A stretch of DNA of 5,366 nucleotides from Planctomycetota bacterium (GCA_020638855.1 JACKHT010000030.1:1-5366); one strand, 5' to 3'. Shown: positions 1-5,366, counted from the first letter of the stretch. The notes: generated by a model from the sequence alone, not told the origin. Numbers and translations: made by a program.

Positions 1-179
1 AGCGCAGTATTCCGCCTTGCCCCCGGGCGGTGCTTGGTCGGGGGGTGTATGCGGGTTGAGGGTGGGCTTCCACATTCAAGCCAGTCAGTTACGACCCACA
101 GCCAATCCCACGCGTAAGGCCTGGGTTCGCGTCCGAACCTTGGGTTGGCAAGCCGGCCACGCTATGCCAAATTAAGGCC
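1..179. other. Leading region without a supported gene
   Basis: No coding region is supported here. On the plus strand all three frames reach a stop before 180 (near 57-59, 115-117 and 173-175). Any of these could be the tail of a gene entering from the left, but none shows a recognisable motif. Two small inverted repeats are visible. CCGCC (12-16) pairs with GGCGG (26-30), and GGTTCG (124-129) pairs with CGAACC (134-139) around a 4-base loop. Neither is followed by a T-run, so neither looks like a standard intrinsic terminator. The sequence TAAGG at 173-177 may be a Shine-Dalgarno element for the following gene. The promoter of that gene is probably in this stretch, but I cannot point to a convincing -35/-10 pair. 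Confidence 0.4.
173..177 (+). promoter_or_regulatory. Possible Shine-Dalgarno element TAAGG
   Basis: TAAGG matches part of the anti-Shine-Dalgarno complement. It ends 2 bases before the ATG at 180, which is too close, but 8 bases before the in-frame ATG at 186, which is ideal. It therefore argues for initiation at 186 and a protein two residues shorter. The match is only five bases. Confidence 0.35.
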
Positions 180-704
180 ATGCGGATGCACCCTTGGATT
201 CCCGCGTGCCTAATGCTCGCCGCTTGTTCCCTCCAACCCAAACCCATAGACACGGGCCAAGGTCCCTTGGCGGTGGATTTTCCCGAAGAATTCCCCATCG
301 CATGCCAAGACGTGCTGCGGGGGGCCGCAGAACTCGAGCTGGTGGCAATCAACCCCGACTGGCCCACCGAGGCCTCCCGGGAAGATCCGGCGACGATGCA
401 CGGTTACACGGTGCGCGGTCGGGCCACGCTTACCGATCGGGCGCAGCGATTGGAGCTGCTTAGCGCCCTGGCCGCGGGCGCTCGGGAGAACGATGGCACG
501 GTGGCCGCCTGTTTCGACCCGCGCCATGCCTTGCGCGCCGAATACCAGGGCCAAACCTACGAGTTGATCGTTTGCTTCGAGTGCCTCAGCTTCCAAATCT
601 GGAACGACCAAGGGCACGTGGCCAACGGGGACATTTCGGAGACCCCCCGCGAGGTTTTCGATCGGATCTATGCCGCCCAGGGATTGAGCCTCGCCCCGCG
701 TTGA
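180..704 (+). CDS. Small predicted outer-membrane lipoprotein, unknown function, with CFEC motif
   Basis: The 174-residue product begins with a short hydrophobic segment ending in a lipobox, L-A-A-C at residues 13-16, followed by Ser17. This predicts lipidation on Cys16 and, since +2 is not Asp, sorting to the outer membrane. No enzyme fold is recognised. The C-terminal half carries the blocks A-C-F-D-P-R-H (residues 110-116) and V-C-F-E-C (131-135), giving a possible Cys/His cluster: Cys111, His116, Cys132 and Cys135. I recall similar CF-x-PRH and CFEC blocks in uncharacterised bacterial proteins but cannot name a family. Start choice is open. ATG at 180 gives an Arg in the signal n-region. 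ATG at 186 lies 8 bases after TAAGG (173-177), a better ribosome-binding spacing. The stop is followed by a small hairpin and then the DUF454 gene. Coding status and lipoprotein prediction are fairly secure; function is unknown. Confidence 0.8.
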   Translation: MRMHPWIPACLMLAACSLQPKPIDTGQGPLAVDFPEEFPIACQDVLRGAAELELVAINPDWPTEASREDPATMHGYTVRGRATLTDRAQRLELLSALAAGARENDGTVAACFDPRHALRAEYQGQTYELIVCFECLSFQIWNDQGHVANGDISETPREVFDRIYAAQGLSLAPR

Positions 705-705
705 G

Positions 706-723
706 CGAAGGGTGCCCTCTTCG
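706..723 (+). terminator. Weak hairpin after the lipoprotein stop codon
   Basis: Bases 706-712 (CGAAGGG) pair with 717-723 (CCTTCG-like arm reading C-T-C-T-T-C-G) in seven pairs including one G-U, closing on a 4-base loop at 713-716. The hairpin sits one base after the stop codon at 702-704. No T-tract follows, so it is a poor intrinsic terminator. It could be a 3'-end stabilising structure or partial attenuator between the lipoprotein and DUF454 genes, or it could be chance in GC-rich DNA. Confidence 0.25.
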
Positions 724-746
724 ACCTGGTCTCCCGTGTTCCCTCG

Positions 747-1145
747 ATGAAAGCCCCCCAATCGATCCTGCTGCTGGCCGGCTGGCTGTTTACCGGGTTG
801 GCGTTTGTAGGGGCTTTGCTTCCGTTGGTTCCGACCACGCCTTTCTTGCTCTTGGCCGGATTTTGCTTCGCCCGGTCGTCGCCGGCGATGCACCAGCGGG
901 TCCTGCAGGCGCCCATCTTTGGCAAGTATCTACGGCAGTGGGACCGCGAACACACGGTGCCCAAGGATGCCAAGTACAAGGCTTGGTTCGTGATCGCGCT
1001 GAGCTTTGGGTTCTCGATCTACGTGGTCGACCGCATCGCGCTGCGGGTGATGCTGATTGTGTTGGCGCTCGTCCTAGCGGTGGTCATCGCGCGGCTCCCG
1101 GAAGTTCGTGCGGCCGAGCCGGTGCACGAGGAAGAGGGCCGCTGA
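747..1145 (+). CDS. DUF454 / YbaN-family inner-membrane protein
   Basis: This 132-residue protein matches the DUF454 (YbaN-like) family in length and signature. An N-terminal hydrophobic segment (about residues 6-26) runs into the conserved block P-T-T-P-F-L-L-L-A (29-37), then C-F-A-R-S-S (40-45). The family's amphipathic middle follows, with F-G-K-Y (58-61), W65 and P-K-D-A-K (72-76). Two further membrane segments lie at about 80-96 and 100-117, and the tail is charged (P-V-H-E-E-E-G-R). Members are small integral inner-membrane proteins with no established biochemical role. No clear Shine-Dalgarno precedes ATG 747, but the next in-frame Met is at residue 48, after the signature, so this start is preferred. 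It may be co-transcribed with the lipoprotein 42 bases upstream. It converges on the next gene with a single base between the stop codons. Family assignment is confident; function is not known. Confidence 0.88.
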   Translation: MKAPQSILLLAGWLFTGLAFVGALLPLVPTTPFLLLAGFCFARSSPAMHQRVLQAPIFGKYLRQWDREHTVPKDAKYKAWFVIALSFGFSIYVVDRIALRVMLIVLALVLAVVIARLPEVRAAEPVHEEEGR

Positions 1146-1146
1146 A

Positions 1147-2349
1147 TCAGTCGAGGACCTTGCGCAGCGCCGGGCGCAGCGCACCGAAACTCTGGGCATC
1201 CACGTAGTCGGCCAGCTCGCGCTTGAGGCTTTCGGGCTGGGCCGCCAGTAGGTGTTGCAACGGTGCGAGGGACCCCGCGTTGTCTGCGTGCTGCTCGCAC
1301 CAAGCCGCGAGCCGTTCGGCAGTGGGGTGCACGATTTGTTGCAAGGCAAAGGGACCCGCTTCGGGTTGGTCGCCATTCAGGCTGTAGGCCCGCAACGTGC
1401 GCAGCCCCTTGTGGGCGAGGAGGCCTTGCCAACCGTCGGTCTGCTGCCCCTTGACCGCTCGTGTCGTCCAGCCTTCGGTGGCCAGCCGCGTTCCCATGAC
1501 TTGCAGAACCTGGGGCCCGCTGCCCGGCAACGACCAATCCAATTCTTCGAGCAGCGGGGGCGGGGCCTGGGCCACGACCAGCTTTGCGCCCAAGTCCTTC
1601 AACCAAGCCAGGTCGGTGGGGACTTCCGGTATCGCACCTGCCCAAGCGAGCGGCGTATCGGCCAGACCCGGTTCGGGGCCGCGCCAAGCGCGTAGCACCG
1701 CTTCCAAATCCAGCTTGGGGACCACGACTTTCAAGCTATGGCGATAGCGGGCGGCTTCGGTCACGAGGCCCAGTCCCCGTTCCCCGTAGGTGACGGTCGC
1801 TGCCAGCACGTTGCTCGGGCGCTCGGCTTCTTCGCCTGGGGGCATGGCCAGCGGGCTTGTGCCCAGGTGAAACTCCACCGCGACTTCGAAATCAAACCAG
1901 CCCGGCCAGTGGTGTTCCTGGATGTCCTGCACGCGGTAGGTCAAGAACAGGTGCGGCGGGCGCCGAATCTTGAGCGGCAAGTCGGAAGCGGGGAAGTAGG
2001 CCACCTCATCGAGCAGCGGATCGGCCAGCAAGGACTCCTGGATCGTGCGCCCCAATTCGCGGGCGAAGTAGCCCTGCGATTGGTTCACGATCCAGATGCG
2101 CGAGATGTGCATGGGCAGCGCCGGGTTTGACGGGCTTGCCGTCGAGTGCCGCGTCTGTCCAAAGTGCTCGCGGGTCATGGTGAGCGCTCGAAAGCCGATC
2201 GAAAGCGGCGTGCTCTCCTCCCGCACCCATTGCCCATCGCTGCCCCGCTGCATCACCGCGGCCGCATCGTCGGGATTGGTGATGGGCAGGTACAACACCA
2301 GCCCGGCCAGTACGACGACTCCGATTCCAACCCAAGCCTTGCGTTTCAT
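1147..2349 (-). CDS. Membrane-anchored periplasmic protein of unknown function
   Basis: The 400-residue product starts K-R-K and then has one hydrophobic segment (about residues 6-22), predicting an N-terminal signal anchor with the rest exported. No cysteine is near its end, so it is not a lipoprotein; the only Cys is at 351. The N-terminal soluble part holds a mixed alpha/beta-looking block: I-W-I-V-N (85-89), an amphipathic helix around 93-108, D-P-L-L-D-E-V-A-Y-F (110-119), then beta-like stretches at 133-140 and 151-162. A second part (about 229-325) has alternating strands and helices with several Trp. The end (343-400) is predicted helical. No catalytic motif is evident and I recognise no family. 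ATG 2349 is the first Met and directly precedes the anchor. TATACT (2361-2356 on this strand) lies 6 bases upstream, compatible with a leaderless transcript. Its 3' end abuts the DUF454 gene convergently. Confidence 0.78.
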   Translation of the reverse strand: MKRKAWVGIGVVVLAGLVLYLPITNPDDAAAVMQRGSDGQWVREESTPLSIGFRALTMTREHFGQTRHSTASPSNPALPMHISRIWIVNQSQGYFARELGRTIQESLLADPLLDEVAYFPASDLPLKIRRPPHLFLTYRVQDIQEHHWPGWFDFEVAVEFHLGTSPLAMPPGEEAERPSNVLAATVTYGERGLGLVTEAARYRHSLKVVVPKLDLEAVLRAWRGPEPGLADTPLAWAGAIPEVPTDLAWLKDLGAKLVVAQAPPPLLEELDWSLPGSGPQVLQVMGTRLATEGWTTRAVKGQQTDGWQGLLAHKGLRTLRAYSLNGDQPEAGPFALQQIVHPTAERLAAWCEQHADNAGSLAPLQHLLAAQPESLKRELADYVDAQSFGALRPALRKVLD

Positions 2350-2407
2350 GGCCGCAGTATATCGACCGAGCCCTCGCCGATTCGCCCCCGAACGCTATGG
2401 TGGGGGC
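2350..2407. promoter_or_regulatory. 58-base divergent region with mirrored -10-like hexamers
   Basis: This stretch must carry the promoters of both flanking genes unless they lie inside the opposing gene. On the minus strand TATACT occupies 2361-2356, leaving 6 bases to ATG 2349. On the plus strand TATGGT occupies 2396-2401, leaving 6 bases to ATG 2408. Both fit the TANNNT pattern, and a start site about 6-7 bases downstream of each would coincide with the ATG, giving leaderless mRNAs. No good -35 element is seen for either. On the plus strand the G-run (GGTGGGGG, 2399-2406) could instead act as a ribosome-binding element, though it lies close to the ATG. The assignment rests on two short hexamers. 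Confidence 0.35.
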
Positions 2408-3793
2408 ATGCGTTGGGTGCTAGGGATCGGTTTGTTGGGCGTCCTGGCGGGAGCTCTGTGGCTATGGATGGGCTCCTCGGCGGCGCAAGGGGACCGGGAC
2501 TTGGGAGCAGGGCTCGAAAAGGGCCTCGACCTAGTGAACCCCGCAAGGGCTACTCAGCCCGAAGAGCCGCTCGAACCCTCCAGCTTGGCCGCCCCCGATC
2601 CCGAAACCGGAACCCGCGCGTTGGCCTCGCCTGAGTCACAGCCCGAAGTCGCGCCTAGGGCTGCGACCGATGGGAACGGCTCGCGTGCATCGCAAGTGTT
2701 GATTGCCCCTGGGGACTGTGTGCTGGAGGTGCGCGTGAGCGGCTATTCCATCGAAGCCGCAGACCAACCGGTGGTGCTCATGCTCGGCCTTGGGGGCCGC
2801 AGTTTGCAGGCCACCGTGCAACCGCTCTCCAAGGTTTGGAAGTTGACCGGGCTCTACCCCGGCCAGTACGCCTTGCGCGCCCAATCGGTGGACGCACCCT
2901 TCCTCGGTACCGAAACCTACGACTTTCGGCTCAGCCAAGACAATTCTCCGCGCCGGCTGGAGCTGGTCTTGGAAGCCAGTCCGTGCTTGAAGGGGCGCGT
3001 GGTCGACAATTTGGGCCTCCCAATCGCCAAGGCGGAGCTGGTGGCCCCCGCGCTGCTTGGACTGGCGGATGGACCCGGCAGGTGGATCAGCGACGCGAAT
3101 GGGGAGTTTGCGGTGTGCTATGGCACCGGCTCGCCCTTGGAGGTTCACATCAGCGCGGAGGGCTACTTGACCCAAACGTACCTGCATACGGTGAACCCGG
3201 GCGAGGTGGTGTGGACCGACATCATGCTGATCCGCGAGCGCCGGGTCACGGGTACAGTCCACTGGCCCGATGGCTGGCCCGCGGCCGAAGCCCGTGTCTA
3301 TGGCCGGACTTCGCAGTCCATGCAGAGCACCAAGTCCGATGCCAATGGCTACTTCGAACTGCACGGTCTCGAGCCCGTGCCACTGCTCTTGTACGCCCGC
3401 GGGGGCGGAGAAAGCGACGACGAGGCTTGCGGTCGTTGGCAGTATGGCGCGGACGAGGACCTAGCCGGGCTCGAACTGAACCTCGACCCGTCGCTGGCTT
3501 ATCGCGGGCTGTTGCTCTCGACCGAGGGCCAACCGGTGCCCGCCATGGGGGTCACCCTGACCGCCGTCGACAACGCCCAAGTGACCCGCCGCGCGCTTAC
3601 GGACGCGAGCGGACGCTTCGAGTTCACGGGGTTGTATCCGGGCGAATACACGGTGGGGGTCGATTCGCGCTCGCGTGCGATCGGGCGCATCCAACTTCGC
3701 ACCGGCGAAGCCGCTCTCGAAGAAACCCTGCGCGTCTACGAACGAACCGGTCCGCCCCCCGTGTTGGACGGCGACGGCAAGCCCCAGTGGTAG
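2408..3793 (+). CDS. Anchored surface protein with four carboxypeptidase-regulatory-like (beta-sandwich) domains
   Basis: The 461-residue product has an N-terminal hydrophobic anchor (about 3-21) and then a Pro/Glu/Ala-rich linker (about 25-100) predicted to be disordered. Four consecutive units resemble carboxypeptidase regulatory-like / transthyretin-like sandwiches at about 104-190, 193-275, 279-359 and 364-443. Telltale blocks are G-R-V-V-D-N-L-G-L-P-I (196-206), D-A-N-G-E-F (229-234), D-A-N-G-Y-F (311-316), D-A-S-G-R-F (399-404), and the repeated G-L-Y-P-G-(Q/E)-Y at 148-154 and 408-414. Such domains are non-catalytic and typically mediate binding or structure on exported proteins. No peptidase motif is present. 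Four Cys (104, 193, 237, 341) could form disulfides outside the cytoplasm. The start at 2408 puts the anchor at the N-terminus. The frame stays open upstream to 2096 but there it overlaps the divergent gene; an in-frame ATG at 2348 would add 20 residues before the anchor. The stop lies four bases from that of the convergent glycosylasparaginase. Confidence 0.83.
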   Translation: MRWVLGIGLLGVLAGALWLWMGSSAAQGDRDLGAGLEKGLDLVNPARATQPEEPLEPSSLAAPDPETGTRALASPESQPEVAPRAATDGNGSRASQVLIAPGDCVLEVRVSGYSIEAADQPVVLMLGLGGRSLQATVQPLSKVWKLTGLYPGQYALRAQSVDAPFLGTETYDFRLSQDNSPRRLELVLEASPCLKGRVVDNLGLPIAKAELVAPALLGLADGPGRWISDANGEFAVCYGTGSPLEVHISAEGYLTQTYLHTVNPGEVVWTDIMLIRERRVTGTVHWPDGWPAAEARVYGRTSQSMQSTKSDANGYFELHGLEPVPLLLYARGGGESDDEACGRWQYGADEDLAGLELNLDPSLAYRGLLLSTEGQPVPAMGVTLTAVDNAQVTRRALTDASGRFEFTGLYPGEYTVGVDSRSRAIGRIQLRTGEAALEETLRVYERTGPPPVLDGDGKPQW

Positions 3794-3797
3794 CGCG

Positions 3798-4796
3798 TCA
3801 GCGCGGCGTGACCGCCTGGACCTTGCGAACCTCGCTGCCTTTCGAAGTCGTCACCGCATAGGGAAACTCGCCGTTCGAACAGGCGGCGCCCACGCGGCCG
3901 GACTTGTCGATCGCTACGAAGCAGATCGAAAGGTCGTAGCCCAAGGGGTCCTGCGCCGCGATGCGATGGATCATCGCCTCGCAGGCGGCCTGCGGTTCCA
4001 TGCCCCCGCGCATGAACTCGACGATCATGGCCGAGGCGCTGTAGCGCAGGATGTTCTCGCCCAGCCCCGTGGCACCCACCGCGCCGACTTCGTTGTCGAC
4101 GTACAGGCCAGAACCCAAGATCGGCGAGTCACCCACACGCCCGGGCCACTTGTTGCCCGACCCGCTGGTGCTGCAGCCGCCCACCAGGTTGCCCTGGCCA
4201 TCGCGCAACAACAGCGCAATGGTGTCGTGGCCGCGATCGCCATCGTCCTTCGGCGTAAGCAGCTGCGCCTCGAAAGCCCGCTTCTTGGCAGGCAGATCGG
4301 ATACGTCGACGCTGGCCAACCCATGCTGCAACGCAAACCAGCGCGCGCCCTCGCCCACCAACATCGCATGGGGTGAATGCTCCATCACCCGCCGCGCCGC
4401 CGAAATCGGATGCACGATGCCTTCCAAAGCGGCCACGCTCCCGGCTCCATGGTCGGGCCCATTCATGATGCACGCATCGAGCTGCACGTAGCCTGCGGCA
4501 TTGGGCCGCCCCTCGAGCCCCACCGAGCCATCACAACTCAACCGTTCGATTTCGCCCACCCCTTGCTCAATGGCATCCAGACTCGAACCACCCTCCGCCA
4601 ACACGGCCAGCGCCTTGTCGGTAGCCAATTGTCCAAACGGCCACGTGGCAATCAAAACCGGCCCTGTAGCGGCTTCGGAAGGAGTGGAATTCATAGCAGC
4701 ACAACCAAACAACCCGAAGGCCAACAACCCGAAAGCCACCACGGCGGGGCAGGTCAGCAAGGACATGGAACGAAAAAAGACCATGCTCGCCAGCAT
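3798..4796 (-). CDS. N4-(beta-N-acetylglucosaminyl)-L-asparaginase (glycosylasparaginase), lipoprotein form
   Basis: This 332-residue Ntn-hydrolase should cleave the GlcNAc-asparagine bond left after glycoprotein breakdown. It may also act on related beta-aspartyl amides. The family autoprocesses to alpha and beta subunits. The cleavage motif H-D-T is at 190-192, making Thr192 the predicted nucleophile and new N-terminus. Thr210, Arg220, Asp223, Thr243 and Gly244 lie at +18, +28, +31, +51 and +52 from it. This matches the spacing I recall for the Flavobacterium enzyme (Thr152, Thr170, Arg180, Asp183, Thr203, Gly204). The family's Trp is at T-W-P-F-G (51-55). The signature G-R-V-G-D-S-P-I-L-G spans 219-228. 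The N-terminus is a signal segment ending in L-F-G-C (29-32) followed by Ala, predicting an outer-membrane lipoprotein. In-frame ATGs at 4784 and 4766 are alternatives; the first two keep Arg9 in the n-region. No clear Shine-Dalgarno is seen. Confidence 0.93.
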   Translation of the reverse strand: MLASMVFFRSMSLLTCPAVVAFGLLAFGLFGCAAMNSTPSEAATGPVLIATWPFGQLATDKALAVLAEGGSSLDAIEQGVGEIERLSCDGSVGLEGRPNAAGYVQLDACIMNGPDHGAGSVAALEGIVHPISAARRVMEHSPHAMLVGEGARWFALQHGLASVDVSDLPAKKRAFEAQLLTPKDDGDRGHDTIALLLRDGQGNLVGGCSTSGSGNKWPGRVGDSPILGSGLYVDNEVGAVGATGLGENILRYSASAMIVEFMRGGMEPQAACEAMIHRIAAQDPLGYDLSICFVAIDKSGRVGAACSNGEFPYAVTTSKGSEVRKVQAVTPR

Positions 4797-5028
4797 AAGA
4801 AAGCGATCAGGAATTCGTGACGAAATGATTCCAATCTGAGCGATGTCGCACCGTGGATTCCTTTTTCAGCGCTGGTTGGATCGGAGCGGTTCAGCTGGAT
4901 CCGTTTTGCGTGTCGCGGGAATCAGCCTCTGGCCCTGGGCAAAACCAGACCTTGCAGCTAGGTTTGAGGTTGGCCCCAACTTCGTAGGGGGGCTGGCGGA
5001 TTCCATTCTTCGCAATCTGGCAACCACG
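4797..5028. promoter_or_regulatory. Divergent intergenic region
   Basis: This 232-base stretch separates the divergent glycosylasparaginase and FG-GAP genes and should hold both promoters. I find no convincing -35/-10 pair on either strand. Bases 4965-4972 can pair with 4977-4984 in eight pairs (two G-U) around a 4-base loop, 45 bases upstream of ATG 5029. It lacks a T-run, so it would be a leader or operator structure if real. An imperfect direct repeat is also present: TTCAGC at 4865-4870 and 4890-4895, each followed by TGGATC (4877-4882 and 4896-4901). No coding motif is seen on either strand. Confidence 0.4.
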
Positions 5029-5366
5029 ATGAAACGACTCACATGGGCTTTGCTGTTTGCTTTGCCTGGCACCTCGTATGGGCAGTGGTGGGAGGATTCA
5101 TTGGGAATTCCCAAGATTCCCATGGCGCATGATTTCCGACCCAAGGTCGCGGACTTCAATGGCGATGGTCGCTTGGATGTGCTCATGCAGCCGGGGTACT
5201 TCCCCACGCAGTTCGAGTGGTACGAACAAATGCCCAGTAACAAGTGGGTCCGTCAGAGGATGGGTACCCTTCCTTTGGCAGACTTGAAGGTGTTTGAGGT
5301 GAGCGATGCCGACGGAGATGGGGATCCGGACGTCATGGTACTGGAGTCGGTTGCTCCACCAACCCA
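5029..5366 (+). CDS. Secreted FG-GAP/VCBS repeat protein (5' part, runs off window)
   Basis: Only the first 112 codons plus two bases are present and no stop is reached. The N-terminus M-K-R-L-T-W-A-L-L-F-A-L-P reads as a Sec signal peptide, with likely cleavage after S-Y-G (16-18). Two calcium-binding FG-GAP/VCBS-type loops follow: D-F-N-G-D-G-R-L-D at 42-50 and D-A-D-G-D-G-D-P-D at 93-101. Between them is an F-E-W-Y-E block (62-66), common in this repeat type. The 51-residue spacing is consistent with successive blades of a beta-propeller, so the full protein probably continues with more repeats. These proteins are extracellular or surface binding or structural modules; this fragment shows no catalytic domain. 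ATG 5029 directly precedes the signal peptide, without a clear Shine-Dalgarno. It is divergent from the glycosylasparaginase. What lies downstream is unknown. Confidence 0.85.
   Translation, partial: MKRLTWALLFALPGTSYGQWWEDSLGIPKIPMAHDFRPKVADFNGDGRLDVLMQPGYFPTQFEWYEQMPSNKWVRQRMGTLPLADLKVFEVSDADGDGDPDVMVLESVAPPT

Noticed and set aside
12..30. CCGCC/GGCGG inverted repeat as terminator of an upstream gene
   Set aside because: It is a five-pair stem with a 9-base loop and no T-run, and no upstream gene end is visible to support it.
124..139. GGTTCG...CGAACC hairpin resembling a tRNA T-arm (GGTTCGCGTCC)
   Set aside because: The proper 5-pair T-stem around the 7-base loop does not form, and no acceptor, D or anticodon arms could be placed upstream.
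210..893. 227-codon open frame on the minus strand
   Set aside because: It spans the stop of the lipoprotein gene, the gap and the start of DUF454, and has a low-complexity Gly/Arg/Gln-rich translation. It is a GC-rich shadow of two better-supported genes.
2096..2407. Upstream extension of the beta-sandwich protein to an ATG at 2096
   Set aside because: It would overlap the divergent anchored-protein gene by over 250 bases and bury the N-terminal anchor. The translation of that stretch does not look like a domain.
3793..3805. GCGC-GTCA-GCGC mini hairpin across the convergent stops as a bidirectional terminator
   Set aside because: The stem is only four pairs with no T-tract on either side, expected by chance in GC-rich sequence.
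3675..4376. 233-codon open frame on the plus strand
   Set aside because: It lies mostly antisense to the glycosylasparaginase, whose catalytic residues are all intact on the other strand. The translation shows no recognisable motif.
4865..4903. Imperfect direct repeat TTCAGC...TGGATC as an operator or attachment site
   Set aside because: The units are short and differently spaced (TTCAGC 25 bases apart, TGGATC 19 apart), and no integrase or regulator gene is nearby.
4866..5243. 125-codon open frame on the minus strand
   Set aside because: It overlaps antisense the FG-GAP gene, which has a signal peptide and two clear calcium loops. The minus translation shows no domain.

Overview
This is a GC-rich bacterial window carrying five complete protein genes and the 5' part of a sixth. 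No RNA gene, mobile element, CRISPR array or integration signature was seen. The gene content points to a Gram-negative with a large secreted and surface proteome: lipoboxes, carboxypeptidase-regulatory-like repeats, FG-GAP/VCBS calcium-binding repeats, a bacterial glycosylasparaginase and a DUF454 membrane protein. That mix, together with weak Shine-Dalgarno signals, fits Planctomycetota best. This is an inference from gene style only, and a myxobacterium or another PVC-group organism cannot be excluded.

Layout. Positions 1-179 hold no gene I can support. A small predicted lipoprotein (180-704, +) is followed 42 bases later by a DUF454/YbaN-type inner-membrane protein (747-1145, +). A 400-residue membrane-anchored protein of unknown function (1147-2349, -) meets it tail to tail with one base between the stop codons. 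A 58-base divergent region (2350-2407) separates that gene from a 461-residue anchored protein with four predicted beta-sandwich repeats (2408-3793, +). This in turn converges, with four bases between stops, on a lipoprotein-type N4-(beta-N-acetylglucosaminyl)-L-asparaginase (3798-4796, -). After a 232-base divergent intergenic region, a secreted FG-GAP/VCBS repeat protein begins at 5029 (+) and runs off the window end.

How the genes work together. All six products are predicted to be membrane-inserted, lipid-anchored or secreted, so the locus serves the cell envelope. Strands alternate almost gene by gene, and only the first two genes could form an operon. I therefore see a neighbourhood of envelope genes rather than a dedicated pathway. 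The only confident enzyme is the glycosylasparaginase, whose catalytic residues and their spacing are all visible. I do not see a convincing undescribed multi-gene system. The best leads are the small lipoprotein with a Cys/His cluster, the unknown 400-residue protein, and the mirrored promoter-like hexamers in the short divergent region, which suggest leaderless transcripts.
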